The notes under the pieces: model-generated
What the model was told of the DNA's origin: nothing
Database searches by the model: none
The model's input: only the letters and a program-made list of their open reading frames with translations
Program-made: the position numbers and the translations under genes
Source of the DNA: Lathyrus oleraceus
Taxonomy: Eukaryota > Streptophyta > Magnoliopsida > Fabales > Fabaceae
DNA: 64,000 nucleotides
Assembly: GCF_024323335.1 (NCBI RefSeq)
Contig: NC_066581.1
Location: forward strand, 347,452,409 to 347,516,408
Reading direction: 5' to 3'
In this document: positions 20,534 to 31,780 of the stretch, in pieces
How positions within the stretch are numbered: position 1 is the stretch's first letter
Layout: every line of letters starts with the position of its first letter

Positions 20534-22650
20534 TGTCACTACCGGGGTTAAACGTGATAACGAAAAATCGGGGCTTTTGAACTAAATTAAAAGAGTTGGC
20601 ACAGGATTTTATTTGTGTGCCTTTATTGCGGAGGCGGGGGGAAATAGTCGATAAAACCCTCGAAAAGATAAGTGCACGAGAAATGCTAGAAAAGGATAAG
20701 GAATCGGTCTTGCAACCAAGATTAGGGTTTGGGAGTCGGTTACACAAGGGTAAGGTATTAGCACCCCTCAAGTCCGTAGTATTCCATGGGAACCACTTGG
20801 GTTATTATTCACGTACATGGGGATTTATCTATTATTGTTTTATTTTTCAAAAGAATGCGAGTGTGAAAGAGAAGGGTTTTGGGTTTTTTATTATGGTGCT
20901 CTCTAAGGATTGGGGTCCTTGTGCCTACGTATCACTCATTCAGGGATGAGGAATCAGAGCTTCGTAGTTTGGAGTAAAAAATGTTTGTGTGTTGGTTGAT
21001 TTTTAACTTTGAGAAAAGGGTTTTAGGGGTGGGTGCTCTATGGCACAAAAATTAGATTTGATGGGTTGTGTTGATTTTACCTTAAACAAGGGTTTATTAA
21101 AATAGTTTGTGATTAGATTGCACTAAATTCTATGGGTGGAGGTGAATATTCTAGACAACAAGCCAAGCGTCTTGCATCCAAAATAATCAATGTGAGGGTA
21201 GGAATGCTCCATTCTCACTCATTCTCCACCACTTAAGGCTCATGGCGCACAATACTTAATTGTAGTTTATTAAGCATTTTGAATTTGATTAAGAAAAATC
21301 CAATTTACGTTGGATCAAGGGTTTGATTATTTTATTGATAAATATGACTTATACAACATGGATGCAAGGTAACCAACAAGGAAGTAAAAGGGTCTCATTG
21401 TAAGGTATCCCAAGAGAAATCCTTGTGTATGCAAAAGTGTGACCTAAGTTAAACAAAGGATAATGGTATTACAAATATGTCCCCCTAAGATGGGGCCATG
21501 ATATCATTCTTACAACAGGTATGCAAGTTATAAATGAAAACCCAAGGCTTACAAAGTATCACAAGGGAAATGGAAAAGGCTCAAAAGGTCTTAAATGGAA
21601 TCCTCTAAGTCCAGGTTGATTTAATTCCATGATTTGTTTTTGATCTTATAATTTTATCATGTTTTAGTTGATTTTATGATGATAATAATTAAAGACAATA
21701 GTAAAGTGTGTATGATGTGTTTGTACAATGATGATGATAATGAATACTTAAATGTAAATGACATAATAAGTAAATAAAAATGAATAATAACAATGATAAT
21801 AACAATAAAAAACAGTTAGTAATAATTAAAGTTAACAAAGTTAAAGTTAGGGTTATGAAGTGGACAAATTTTGAGGATTATATACCTTTAGGTCAATAGA
21901 TTCAAAATTTGACGCACCAAGGGATAACTTATCACTGATGCAAAGTAAGGAAGATGATCAATGGATCAACATACCCTATATTTGAAACAATGAAAGTTGT
22001 TCAACCTCAAGTCCATCTATAAATAGATTGACAAAAAGAATACTATACAACCCAAAATTGAAAGATTGATTTAAGTTGTTTAACAAGTTATATTGAACAA
22101 GTTATATGGACAAGGCATAATATTAATAAGTTATATGAACAAGGTATAATAATAACAAGTTAGTAAAGGGGTTAGTGTATAAAAAAAGAGAGTATAAAAT
22201 GTTAGTGGGTTAGTATAAACAACATAAATGCAAATGTATTAGATGAATCCAAGTTAACAGAATAAGACTTCATCCATAGGTCAAATGACCAAGTTATTTG
22301 AAGTAGGGGTAACCTATACATACCTCAAAGTACCATGGATGAACACATGATCATCCAATGGTAGGTTTGAAGCATGGAAGGTTTTAATCAACCCTAATCC
22401 AAACATATCATGACTTAAATGGTTTTCATTAGTCCTTAACTTCAAGACCTCAAAAGTCCATAAAAAAATAATCCAAATGAAATAAGACAAGTCACAGTTA
22501 AATTCTAGAGGCAAAAATAAGGGGGTTTTGTGTTCAACATATTTTCGAAATAATAAAAATGAAAGGGTTAAAAAATAAAATTAAAAGGATAAAAAAATGG
22601 GAAAATAAATAAATAAAATGAAACAGGTATGAAAAAGGAATGGTCAGGGT

Positions 22651-22733
22651 GCACACGCTGGGGGTTGAACCCCTGACCTTGGGGTCAAGGGAGGATTGAC
22701 CCCCTCACCCACTAAGCCCAAGGCCCGGTTGTG
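22651..22733 (-). other. tRNA-like segment inside the 5.1-kb LTR
   Basis: On the minus strand, in order: an A-box-like TTAGTGGGTGAGG, a stem GGTCAA/TTGACC enclosing a seven-base loop (like an anticodon arm), then GGGGTTCAACCCC, which fits the pol III B-box GGTTCRANYCY and a short T-arm. Spacing between the boxes is within tRNA range. The acceptor stem is not convincing, so this is not called a tRNA gene. Confidence 0.4.
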
Positions 22734-23403
22734 ATATTAACCAAACCGAAACAAATAAATAATAGGGATAATAAACAAATGGGATACACGTGCATTTTAG
22801 TTAATCAGGACATGACACAAAATTAATTTGAATTCAAAACTGCGCGCGAGGTAAGGACTCAGAGTCGTCTTCAACCTCCAAAATTCAAAATTCCAAACTT
22901 CTAAAAATGTGTTTTTAACCAGATTTTTCCATGGAATCAACTTCCCCAATCATAAACAAACTAACCTCCACACTCATGATCCATTGATTGACTCTAGATG
23001 TGGAGTGCTTATGCACGAACCAGATGAATAACTTTAACCTAATTTAAAAATTAAATGACGGAAATGGAATAATCAAAGCTACAATGTTAGGGTTAATGAT
23101 CAGAAATGAATTTTGAGTCAAGTGGTAACTTGTTTCAGAGATGAGGGTGAGTGAAACTACCTGATCAGAAGTTGCTCAGGGGAGTTTTCTGATTGTTGGA
23201 CTCAGGTCATATGAAGCTCAGGGAAGGGTGTTTAAGTATTTGGGAAGCTTGAGTGATGTGTGGTGAGTGTTTCTAGGTGGTGGTTTGGGATTGAAAAGCT
23301 CTGGAACTAAAAACCGATGGTTTGTTAATGGTGGTTCAACTCAAATGTTCAGAGAGTGATGAGGTCATTTTTCAACGTGGCTTTGCAATGGGACACCTTC
23401 ACC

Positions 23404-23411
23404 TATTTATA
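23404..23411 (-). promoter_or_regulatory. LTR TATA box
   Basis: TATAAATA followed by GGTGAAGG on the minus strand, the best promoter candidate in the 5.1-kb LTR and in the expected orientation. Confidence 0.5.
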
Positions 23412-25650
23412 GGGAAGGTGTCTGGGTGGTTTTGGAGGGAGTTCTTGAAGGTTTGAGCAGAATTGACATGTGAGTTGAAACATGGTTTGGTGTTGACTTA
23501 GGGAACAACGAAACGGCTGAGCTATGAGCTTATTTGCATTGCATGAAGTTGGTCTTGGTTACTAGCATTTATCTGGAACAAACAAGAGCAAAGAGAATGC
23601 CTGTTGCAGGGTTTGCTTTTTGCCATTTTGGGAAAAGTCGGAATTTGCACATGGGGTCAAATTTTTTGTTTTTTTAGGCTTTGCCTTGCAAGTTGACCTT
23701 CAATCACACAACAATATCATATGCAATGTGTTTGGGGACCATTGGGATCAAATTTAAGTGGTTTGAGGACTTGGTGTACCCAATTGCAAAATTTGTCTTG
23801 ACTTGGTCTGGTGTACTGATCAAGATGATCATCAATGTTTGAACCATGGCCAAATGAAATTAGCTCGTGCATTTTGTCTCAATTTCGGGCTATTTGTTCC
23901 TTGCCATGAACTTGATTGAATGAAAAAAGAACCTGGTCAAAAGGGTTTGTGGTTTGGAAATGGAAACATATCAAAGTAGTGGCCAGGACATGATTTTAGG
24001 GCATGGTAGGCATGTTGGACCAGCTTGGCCAATAGTAAAATTGAACCTCTTCCTCAATGAATTAGGTCTTGGACCTTGAAACAAAGTTGGAGAGGAAGAT
24101 ATTTAGGACATTTGGATCGAATTTGAATTTAAAAATATTAAAAAATGAGAGAGGTATGGTCTTTGGAACTTCCCATAGACCATTCTTGCCAAAATGTGAC
24201 CAACCAACATGACCTAATTCGGTGATTTTGTGATTTATTGCTCTCCAAGGCACAATGATGGATTTTTTGAGTTCATGTGATCATATCATTATGGAAAATG
24301 AAGTTTGGACCTTTTTGGAATGATTTTAGGTCAAATTGATAGGTAGATCATGGCATGGAAAGTTGAAACATCAAGTATGAAACAACTACTTGTAACATGG
24401 ATTGAATGGATATTTAAATGGCTGATTTTTATTTAAATGGTCATGAAATTATGTTAAAATAATGGTATGGTGATTGGATGGTCAAAAATGATCAAGCTCC
24501 ATAGTCAAGAAGTCCCCAAATTAGGGTTTCTTGAGCCATAAGTTTCATCAAGAACCATGGTCAGATGAATTAGAATTTGAGATGTAAGGGCCAAATTAAG
24601 ATGTCTAAAGGACATGGGGAACGAACAAACTTTGGATTTTAGGGGTAGTCAATAGCATGGTCAATATCCATGGTGCATCAAGACTTGTACAAGCCAAGAG
24701 GAGGGTCAGGAGTCAGGGTTTGGTCCTTGGGTGACCAGATGAATCTTGAGGCTTTTTCAAAGGGGACTCACCACCCAAATTGGACTTGGGGAGGGAGTGA
24801 GATGTCTTGAGTGATCTTACAAAATTTATGGGATGCTTGAGGATGAGATTAGGGTTAAGGTGGCTTAGGAACACCTTAACATGATCAGAGGATCTTGGGG
24901 CTTTGTAGATGAATCCCATGCCTTGGACTTATGGTTATCAAACACAAATGCATATGAGATAATATGGATGGGATGTATGCTTAGAATTTAAGGCTTAAGA
25001 AGGTGATATGGATAGGGAAATTTTGATGTTATGACATCACCAAGTATTAAACACCCACAATTAGGGTTTCAAGGATCAAATGGTCCATCAAGGATAATAT
25101 CCAAATGAACTAGGTCTTGAGCACGGATGGCATGCCATGATGCAACCCCACAAGGTCAAGTAAAACCAAAATTTATTATTTACAAGCTTTGAATCTATGA
25201 TGCTTTTGAGAATGTGTTAATATGAATGCATGGTCCATATGAATGAGTGCGAATGATTCTTAAATCCAAGGTTGAATGAACAGGGGAGGGAAAACTTTGG
25301 GATATGACATCTTGGTCACTTGAATGAAGTGTTATGCCATGGATCAGACAAATAAATTCTCGAGACAATCCCCAAGTAACCTCCATATTATGCCATGATG
25401 TGATCAACATAACCACAAACATATAGAGAATATTATAGTTCCACAAACTTGATTCACAAGGAATGATTCAACCATCACTGTTGTGTCAGCATCACCTTTG
25501 TATCATAATTATCAAAAACCTTGAATCCATGATGCTTATTTGAAGAATGCAATTGTAAATGAATGCATATGGAATCAATATACAAATGAACTTAAGGTTA
25601 AAAGTCAGATAAAAAATGAAAGAAGGTAGGGAAAATTTTGGGGTATGACA

Positions 25651-25903
25651 TAAGCACATCCATAGGTTAATAATATGCTCCTCTACTCAACTGTTAATAT
25701 TATCACTTGTTGCTCTCATTTGTATCTCCTTTCAGTCTCAATATAGTGAGATAAGTGTAATACTTAATAACTGATATCTCGGTCTATTAACCAACATAGA
25801 ACATTAAGTTAAATCGCAATACTCCACAATGTTCCATACTACAATACATGTAGATATTGAACCTAACCCTATCTTTAGGAATTACTATCAAATACATTAT
25901 TAT
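25651..25903. other. Unassigned flank, continues at 37796
   Basis: Low-complexity-free, non-coding DNA forming the left side of the element 2 insertion site. With 37801-37976 it makes about 430 bp of pre-insertion sequence that I cannot assign. Confidence 0.4.
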
Positions 25904-25908
25904 CTTGG
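25904..25908. other. Target-site duplication of element 2, left copy
   Basis: CTTGG, identical to 37796-37800. Confidence 0.9.
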
Positions 25909-27572
25909 TGTAGCAACCTGAAAAATACAGTGCGCAAAAACAATAACCGGCGAAAGAAAATGACAAAAGAGTCGCCACCGTGCGTTATTCATCCCAAAGG
26001 AGGGAAAGGAAACGCTCGAAGTAAACCTGAAAAAGGAAAGGACAAGACGGGGTCTCGCAACCAAATCTTGGGTTCGGGAGTCGGTTATGCGAAGGGAAGG
26101 TATTAGCACCCCTACGCATCCGTAGTACTCTACGGGATCCACTTTTGTAGTTCCTGTCTAAAGGGTGTGAGTTTATCTTGTGCTGTTTACCAAAAAAAAA
26201 GGGTTAAATGAAAATGACTCGCGCGGATGTCGCATCCACTGCATACGTATCTCATCTGAATATGAGAATCAGAGTCTTCGTAGCTCGGCTGACCTATGGG
26301 TTGGGGGGACGTGTGCTCGCTAAGACATCGCGTCTTATGCCTACGTATCTCATCTGGAATGAGAATCAGAGCAAGTCGTAGTTCGGCTAACTACGGGGTT
26401 ATGGATTGGGTTTTTGACGAACGACGTTACTACGCAATCTACCGGATGCTCAACCTTTGGAGACTTACTCGCCTGTAGTAGAAGGAGTTAACGTGTTCTT
26501 AGGAGAAGGAAAATCAATGAAGGGTTAGGGTTTGGGATGCTCAGGGGCAAAAAGGTAGTCCTTGACGAAGGAACCGCGCTACCTGCAGGGATACGAACAC
26601 ATACAAAACAAACATGTATAAAGTAAATGTGCCAACAAGGGGCTCAGAAGTAAATAAACAAAAGAAAACAAATGCCTCCTATCGAGGTCTTCCAGCTAAG
26701 AAAGCGATATAATACGGAAAAAGAGGTAAAAGTACCACACGGATAAATATCCGAAGTAACAGCAATTAAAGGAGTAAGAAACCCAGGGATCTCCCAAGCT
26801 AATGCCATCAAAGAAAGGTGAGTCAGTACAGGTAATCAAAATGAACCTCCAGGGGGTATCCCACAAATAAAGTGGGAAAACCACGCAAACCATCTCTGCA
26901 AGAGTCTGTGAGCCCTCACAAAAACTCAACAAAAGGGTTAGTGAAACACGATAAGCATTTTTTTCATGGATAACAGTATGGTTTCAGAAACCTCAAACCC
27001 TGTGGCATACATTTCAGAAATCATGTGATTAAACATTCAAGGCATAGGTTTCACCCATTCATGCATAATTAAACCTGTGGGCAAAAACATAATGAAATTC
27101 ATCCATCATACCTCATACATTCAGATGATCCAAATTAAGAGCATAAAATCATGGGAATGAGGCAAACCTGATGGGAGAGACCGGTTGAAATCAAATGGCA
27201 CGGCTGGGTTTGCAAGGCAATGTTAGGGTTTGCGTGAGATGAAAGTGTGTGAGTCAGATTGAATTTTTCAGAGCTGCCTGGGGGTTGCTCTGAGTTCTCT
27301 GTCGGGTTTCTCTCCAGGTTTTGTCAAGGGTTTTGTTTCAAGGAAACCTCAGAGTATTTTGCTTCTCTCCCTTTTTCTGTCTGATCTCCCTCTTTTATAA
27401 TCTGATTTTCATGGCTTTGTGGGCTCAAATGAGAGAGGTCCAAGTCCAAGTTTTTTCTATTATAACCAGATTATTTTTATTTTTTGGATCTAATTCTGAT
27501 TGACATGATGAAATGCAATATGAAATTCTAAATGAATGCATGAATGAGGAGGGCAAATTTTGGGGTGTTACA
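25909..27572 (-). repeat. Element 2 3' LTR
   Basis: 1664 bp. In sense it opens TGTAACACCCCAAAATTTGC and closes GGTTGCTACA. Contains TATAAAAG (27392-27399), two stem-loop modules (26246-26290 and 26338-26385), the GGTGCTAATACCTTCCC block (about 26100) and GGTGGCGACTCTT near its end (25968-25980). Confidence 0.95.
27392..27399 (-). promoter_or_regulatory. Element 2 TATA box (3' LTR copy)
   Basis: TATAAAAG followed by AGGGAGATCAG on the minus strand; the same site in the other LTR is 37556-37563. It places U3 at under 200 bp, unusually short for an LTR of this size. Confidence 0.6.
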
Positions 27573-27585
27573 GCTGCCCCTATTC
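27573..27585 (-). other. Element 2 polypurine tract
   Basis: On the minus strand AATAGGGGCAGC directly precedes the 3' LTR. This is where plus-strand DNA synthesis is primed. Element 1 has the near-identical AACAGGGGCAGC. Confidence 0.85.
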
Positions 27586-27729
27586 AATCATCAGCTAACC
27601 CGAGTAGGATGAAAGCGAACAGCTTATCAGACAAACGGGGTGAGCTGTGATTGAATACCAAAGACAGACCGAAAATTTGCGCTCCGAGAACACCACAAAA
27701 ACGCGGAAATACACCGCACTGTTTATTTT

Positions 27730-28125
27730 TCTTCCGATCCTCTGGCTGGATCTGAATCAGTCTTCTGGCTTAATCTGGAGTTTCGATCCTCTGGATGAAC
27801 CTATACTCAATTTAGTCCTCTGGTTGGATATTAATTTTGATCCTCGGGCTGGATACGATTTTGATCTTCTGGCTAGATCTTCTTCGATCTTCTGGCTAGA
27901 TCTCCTTCGTTTCGATTCTCTGGCTGAATCTATTTCGATCTTCTGGCTAGATCTGAATTGTTTCGATTCTCTGGCTGAATCTATTTCCGGTCTTCGGGCT
28001 AGACCTGACTTCGATCTTCTGGCTAGATCTTCTTCGATCTTCTGGCTAGATCTCCTTTGTTTCAATTCTCTGGCTGAATCTATTTCGATCTTCTGGCTAG
28101 ATCTGGATTGTTTTGATGATAAATT
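27730..28125. repeat. Element 2 3'-UTR tandem array A (GATCTTCTGGCTAGATCT type)
   Basis: Units alternate GATCTTCTGGCTAGATCT and TTCGATTCTCTGGCTGAATC in a higher-order unit of about 51 bp. Because 51 is a multiple of three, both strands stay open (167 and 146 codons), but the translations are mere repeats and no start or domain supports a gene. Confidence 0.85.
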
Positions 28126-28339
28126 CCCATCATTAGGATCCCGCATCTGAGGCATGCGCTGGTTGACCCTCTTTTGAAATCTACACCCAACCTTCATATT
28201 AGATATGCAGCTTCAAGAATATTCCACTTTTGGGCTTCGTACATATTCTTCGGGCTAGAACATGTTGTAACGACTCCTCAATTAGACTTGGGCTTGCTGG
28301 GGAAATAAAGCTTGTAGGCGACTTCACTGGGGAATCTTC

Positions 28340-28650
28340 AAATTGAGCCTTAGGCTGGCTTACTGGAACACGATTCTCAGGCTGAATCTTCGAAATGACC
28401 CTCAGGCTGGATCACTAGAACACGATTCTCAGGCTGAATCTTCGAAATGACCCTCAGGCTGGATCACTGGAACATGATTCTCAGGCTGAATCTTCGAAAT
28501 GACCCTCAGGCTGGATCACTGGAACACGATTCTCAGGCTGAATCTTCGAAATGACCCTCAGGCTGGATTACTGGAAAACGATTCTCAGGCTGAATCTTCA
28601 AAACGACCCTCAGGCTGGATCAGTCACGCTTGATCCTCTGGCTGGATCTC
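28340..28650. repeat. Element 2 3'-UTR tandem array B (~54 bp units)
   Basis: Five nearly identical units containing GATTCTCAGGCTGAATCTTC, GAAATGACCCTCAGGCTGGA and TCACTGGAACAC. Much more homogeneous than array A, hence younger amplification. CTCAGGCTG-like cores link A and B. Confidence 0.9.
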
Positions 28651-29796
28651 GTGACCTTTGTTGTAAAGTAATTCTTCAGTCTGCTTGGAAGAACCTGTTT
28701 ATCAGCTTATGTGTATGCTTGATATGATATGCATGCAAATGCAAATGTTATGCATGGTGTAAAAAGAAATCTGCTTGGGGAAGCAAACTCCGGTAGGGAA
28801 CAGATCGCTGTATCAATCCTTGAATGCTCTGTGGGGAATGATCCGTCTGCCGGGACCAATGAGCCACCAAAAATAAATTGGCTGCTTGAAAAGTTGACCT
28901 TGCGGGGGGAGTATCAACTATGGAAACTTTGTTCGGCGAGGCTCTGTGAGGAGAGTCTGTGGGGAAAATACTCCCTGGGGAAATGTCGTAGGAAACGACC
29001 TTTGCTGGGGATATGAACTTGCTAATCGCCCTCAAGCTGGGGATTAACAGATCTGTTAAAAATAATCTGCTGGGGAATGAGATGAACACTGGGAACACCA
29101 CCCTCTCATCTGTTGGTTATGCAACCACTCTGCTGTTGCTAGGAAGATACAGTCTGACACTGTCAACTCCGCTGGGGATATATAGTCTGGATACTGTCAA
29201 CTCTGCTGGGGAACATGCTCTGCTGAGGAGAGACTTTGTCAACCGCTTGGGGATGAGGATTCATGACTTGGCATCCGGTTCCTGTGACCTGCAACCAAAA
29301 ATACACGTATGCCTCGGGGGAATTACTCGGTTTGAATTCACCGTCCGGGATTAAGCACATTCAAAGCAATTTTAAATGTTTTCCTGTGCAAATCATCTGC
29401 AAAAGCCACCATTATGTTCATATGCAATATGTTTTATCAAAAATTCGGACATTTTTGCAAACAAACTGATAAACGAAAAATAAAGAGGCTCTTTAACTGA
29501 ATTATTCGACTCTTACTGGGGAGAAAATTTGTGTCAGGAATAGGCGAGGGTATCAGGAAGCTGATCCCTGAAAAGAGGTGATCGCTATAAAAAGAGAACT
29601 ATCCTAATGGCAATGGGGATACGGGGTCCCACCGAGTTTCGACTCTACTATGGCTCGTATGTCCTCAAGACGCTCTGCTCATCTTGCTTTCTGAAGTGGA
29701 TGATTAGTCGATCTTTAACCTTCGAAGATTGCCGGATTGAATGAAACGGTGATATAACACTGATGAACTCAGATCACAGTCATTCGCTTATTCCCT
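28651..29796 (-). other. Element 2 3' untranslated spacer with CTGGGGA phrases
   Basis: Non-coding. The phrase GCTGGGGA or a close variant recurs about every 30-60 bp, a pattern also seen at 54200-54560 in element 3. Open frames here are not supported by any domain. Confidence 0.6.
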
Positions 29797-29804
29797 AACT
29801 TTTG

Positions 29805-29998
29805 CCTGGATCGCCCCCTTTTCGGGTTTTCAATCCACCGGGATACCCATTTTTGTATGAGCCGCCCTTTTGGGTTTTCGACTCACCGGGTGTACTCTTT
29901 TTTTATATCCCTAATTTTTGCCCGAACCTCTTTATTCTCTTTTTTTTTGTTCGTCGGGATGCCCTTTTTTTTCCTGGACTATTCTTTTTATCGTCCAG
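29805..29998 (-). other. Element 2 post-integrase hairpin cluster
   Basis: Four fold-backs on the minus strand. 29974-29998: CTGGAC/GTCCAG. 29921-29958: outer CCC/GGG plus GAAC/GTTC. 29859-29890: GAGTCG/CGGCTC with inner CCC/GGG. 29805-29843: GGATTG/CGATCC with inner CCC/GGG and a GAAA loop. Stems differ from those in elements 1 and 3 but remain paired. Each is followed by (G)CAAAA-type spacers. Confidence 0.75.
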
Positions 29999-30015
29999 CG
30001 GGTCTATTTTATGCG

Positions 30016-30305
30016 AAGTATTTTTTTTAACTGTGTCTGAGTTAATAGGGGATGGGAATCCTTCGCCATCCATGGTTGTTAGCATCAAAGCTCCGCCATA
30101 GAAAATCCTTTTAACCACGTACGGACCCTCATAGTTCGGTGTCCATTTGCCCCTGTGATCTGTGTTGGGAGGAAGAAATCTTTTGAGTACCAATTCACCG
30201 ACTTGATACCCCCGAGGGCGCATTTTCTGACCAAATGCTTTCTTCATTCGTCTCTGACCGAGATACGTCAATTCTGGGTACGTAGTTCCAGTATAGCACC
30301 TTAAT
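30016..30305 (-). pseudogene. Element 2 integrase C-terminal domain remnant
   Basis: Reads GKWTPNYEGPYVVKRIFYGG and ALMLTTMDGEGFPSPINSDT, matching the integrase tail (chromodomain-free C-terminus) of elements 1 and 3. The zinc-binding N-terminus and all three acidic catalytic residues are absent. The last codons are shifted by a run of eight A on the minus strand where element 1 has six, so the normal terminal ...VKKY is lost. The upstream edge is a deletion junction with the second RNase H near 30300. Confidence 0.8.
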
Positions 30306-30660
30306 CATCGAAGACAAGGTAAACAAAGCATCAGCAAATTGGTTTTCTTCAAAAGAAAGTCAACAATCTTCTCGTGTAGTCTCTGTAAGGAGCCAGATGA
30401 GGCTGAGGTATATACCATTTCCCGTTGGTTTGATTGATGACCAAAGCTGAATCCCCGTATACATCCAGGGTTTTAATCTGTATATTGACGGCTTCCTCAA
30501 GTCTTAGGATACAAGCTTCGTATTCGGCTTCATTGTTGGTGCAGGGAAAAGTTATTTTGGCACCAAATGGCATATGAACCCCCTTCCGGTGTGATCAACA
30601 CTACACCAACTCCACGACCATTGACGTGGACCGCCCCATCAAACATCATAACCCATTTGG
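30306..30660 (-). pseudogene. Element 2 second (archaeal-type) RNase H remnant
   Basis: Contains FPCTNNEAEYEACILRLEEA and LDVYGDSALVINQ (30573-30349), the E-A and Y-G-D-S motifs of the extra RNase H typical of the Tat/Ogre lineage, followed by FADALFTLSSM. It then runs into an abrupt deletion joining it to the integrase tail. The upstream part (30660-30780) is degraded. Confidence 0.75.
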
Positions 30661-30779
30661 ATTTAGGGTCAGGCCCCTCCTCCGGGAGTGGTTCCTCTCA
30701 ATCTTTCGATTTGAGAAACATGATGTCCTCATTAGGAAAGTCAAACCTCATAGGTTGGTAATCATCAATTGGTTGCTCT

Positions 30780-31180
30780 ACAAGATAGTCTGACAAGACA
30801 CTTCCCTTGATGGCTTTTTGTGAAGTGTATTGGATGTCATACTCTGTCAGTATCATTTGTCACCTAGTAACCTTTCCGGTAAGTGCTGGCTTTTCAAAAA
30901 TATACTTGACTGGATCCATTTTTGATATCAGTAGAGTCGTGTGAGTCAACATATACTGTCTTAGTCGGCGAGCAGCCCATGCCAAAGTGCGGCAAGTTTT
31001 CTCGAGCAATGAGTATCTTTGTTCACAGTCGGTAAACTTTTGCTAACGTAGTATATTGCATGCTCTTTTCGACCGGACTCGTCATGCTGACCGAGCACAC
31101 AACCCATTGACCTTTCTAACACAGTCAAGTACATGATCAACGGTCTTTCCTCTCGGCCTGTAGACTTGCCCCGATCTTGA
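30780..31180 (-). pseudogene. Element 2 first RNase H remnant
   Basis: MYLTVLERSMGCVLGQHDES and RKEHAIYYVSK are readable from about 31135 downward. A frameshift follows near 31040, after which the LAWAARRLRQYML-type segment is legible in another frame. The RT core that should precede it is missing: the RT leader at 31180-31350 joins it directly. Confidence 0.7.
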
Positions 31181-31355
31181 TCTCTTTCTTGTCGTTTGTG
31201 ATACCGATGTTGACGGTCTCAATCACCTCCTGATAAGGTGTAATAGCTCGGTCCTCCTGTTTTAACAATCTGGCTAACCCTTCAGGCAATTCACAATCTT
31301 CCTCAACCCCTTCTTCGGCTTAATAGATAGGATTGTCGAAGTCATACTTGGCCAT
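31180..31355 (-). pseudogene. Element 2 RT N-terminal leader remnant
   Basis: Reads EEDCELPEGLARLLKQEDRA and then EVIETVNIG...KIGASLQ, the acidic leader that precedes reverse transcriptase in this lineage (compare 58590-58400 in element 3). It stops at KIGASLQ and fuses to the RNase H segment. No YxDD or other RT motif is present. Confidence 0.7.
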
Positions 31356-31780
31356 AGCAGTGTCGTTAGTAGTGAGATCCGGGTGGTCCGCTCTGCATGA
31401 TGGAGGATCATGCTTTACCTTAGAATGAGAGATTTTTTTTTTGGAAAGAAAGAAAAAACGAAAAAAGAAACATTGCCATTTTTTGTAAAAGTAGAAAAAA
31501 ACTGAAAGAAAGAGAACACAAAATTGTTTGCAAAAGCCATCCTTTATTGATGATAAAAATAATTACGAAATGTAACTAAATGGATGGCCCTACAAATGAG
31601 CCGTTACACCTTGGGCAAAGTGTAAGACTTTATTATGCATGTAATAAAGGAAAACAATAAAAATCACTCTTTCAGCAGAGTAACCCGGACGGTTTTTTCA
31701 GACGACCAATTGTCGAGCTTTTCTCCCGGGACACACGGGCGAATCCAGCTATCTAAGTCACAGTCGCTGTCAGCCTTGTC
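31356..31780 (-). other. Element 2 protease-RT spacer, intron-like position
   Basis: AT-rich with an A-rich stretch at 31440-31530 on the plus strand. Ogre-type elements are known to carry an intron between protease and RT, and this lies in that position; splice sites were not proven. Confidence 0.45.

Larger units (their letters stand above)
20534..25650 (-). mobile_element. 5.1-kb LTR (solo LTR or recombinant), Tat/Ogre-like
   Basis: On the minus strand it opens TGTCATACCCCAAAATTTT and closes GGTAGTGACA, giving TGTCA...TGACA ends. The opening matches element 1's LTR. A TATAAATA box on the minus strand (23404-23411) would give a U3 of about 2.2 kb. The right-hand half in sense order holds the shared 180-bp module (about 21110-21260), the stem-loop (20927-20970), the GGTGCTAATACC block (about 20745) and a degenerate GCGACTC-like site (about 20592). 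No polypurine tract or primer site adjoins, and the 5-bp flanks (TCACC and TAAGC) do not match, so it is either recombinant or has a mis-set edge. Confidence 0.65.

Noticed and set aside
20596..20949. 117-codon open frame
   Set aside because: Lies over the conserved LTR end blocks; no domain.
27647..28197. Overlapping long open frames on both strands (167 and 146 codons)
   Set aside because: Both arise from a 51-bp tandem repeat; repetitive translation without domain.
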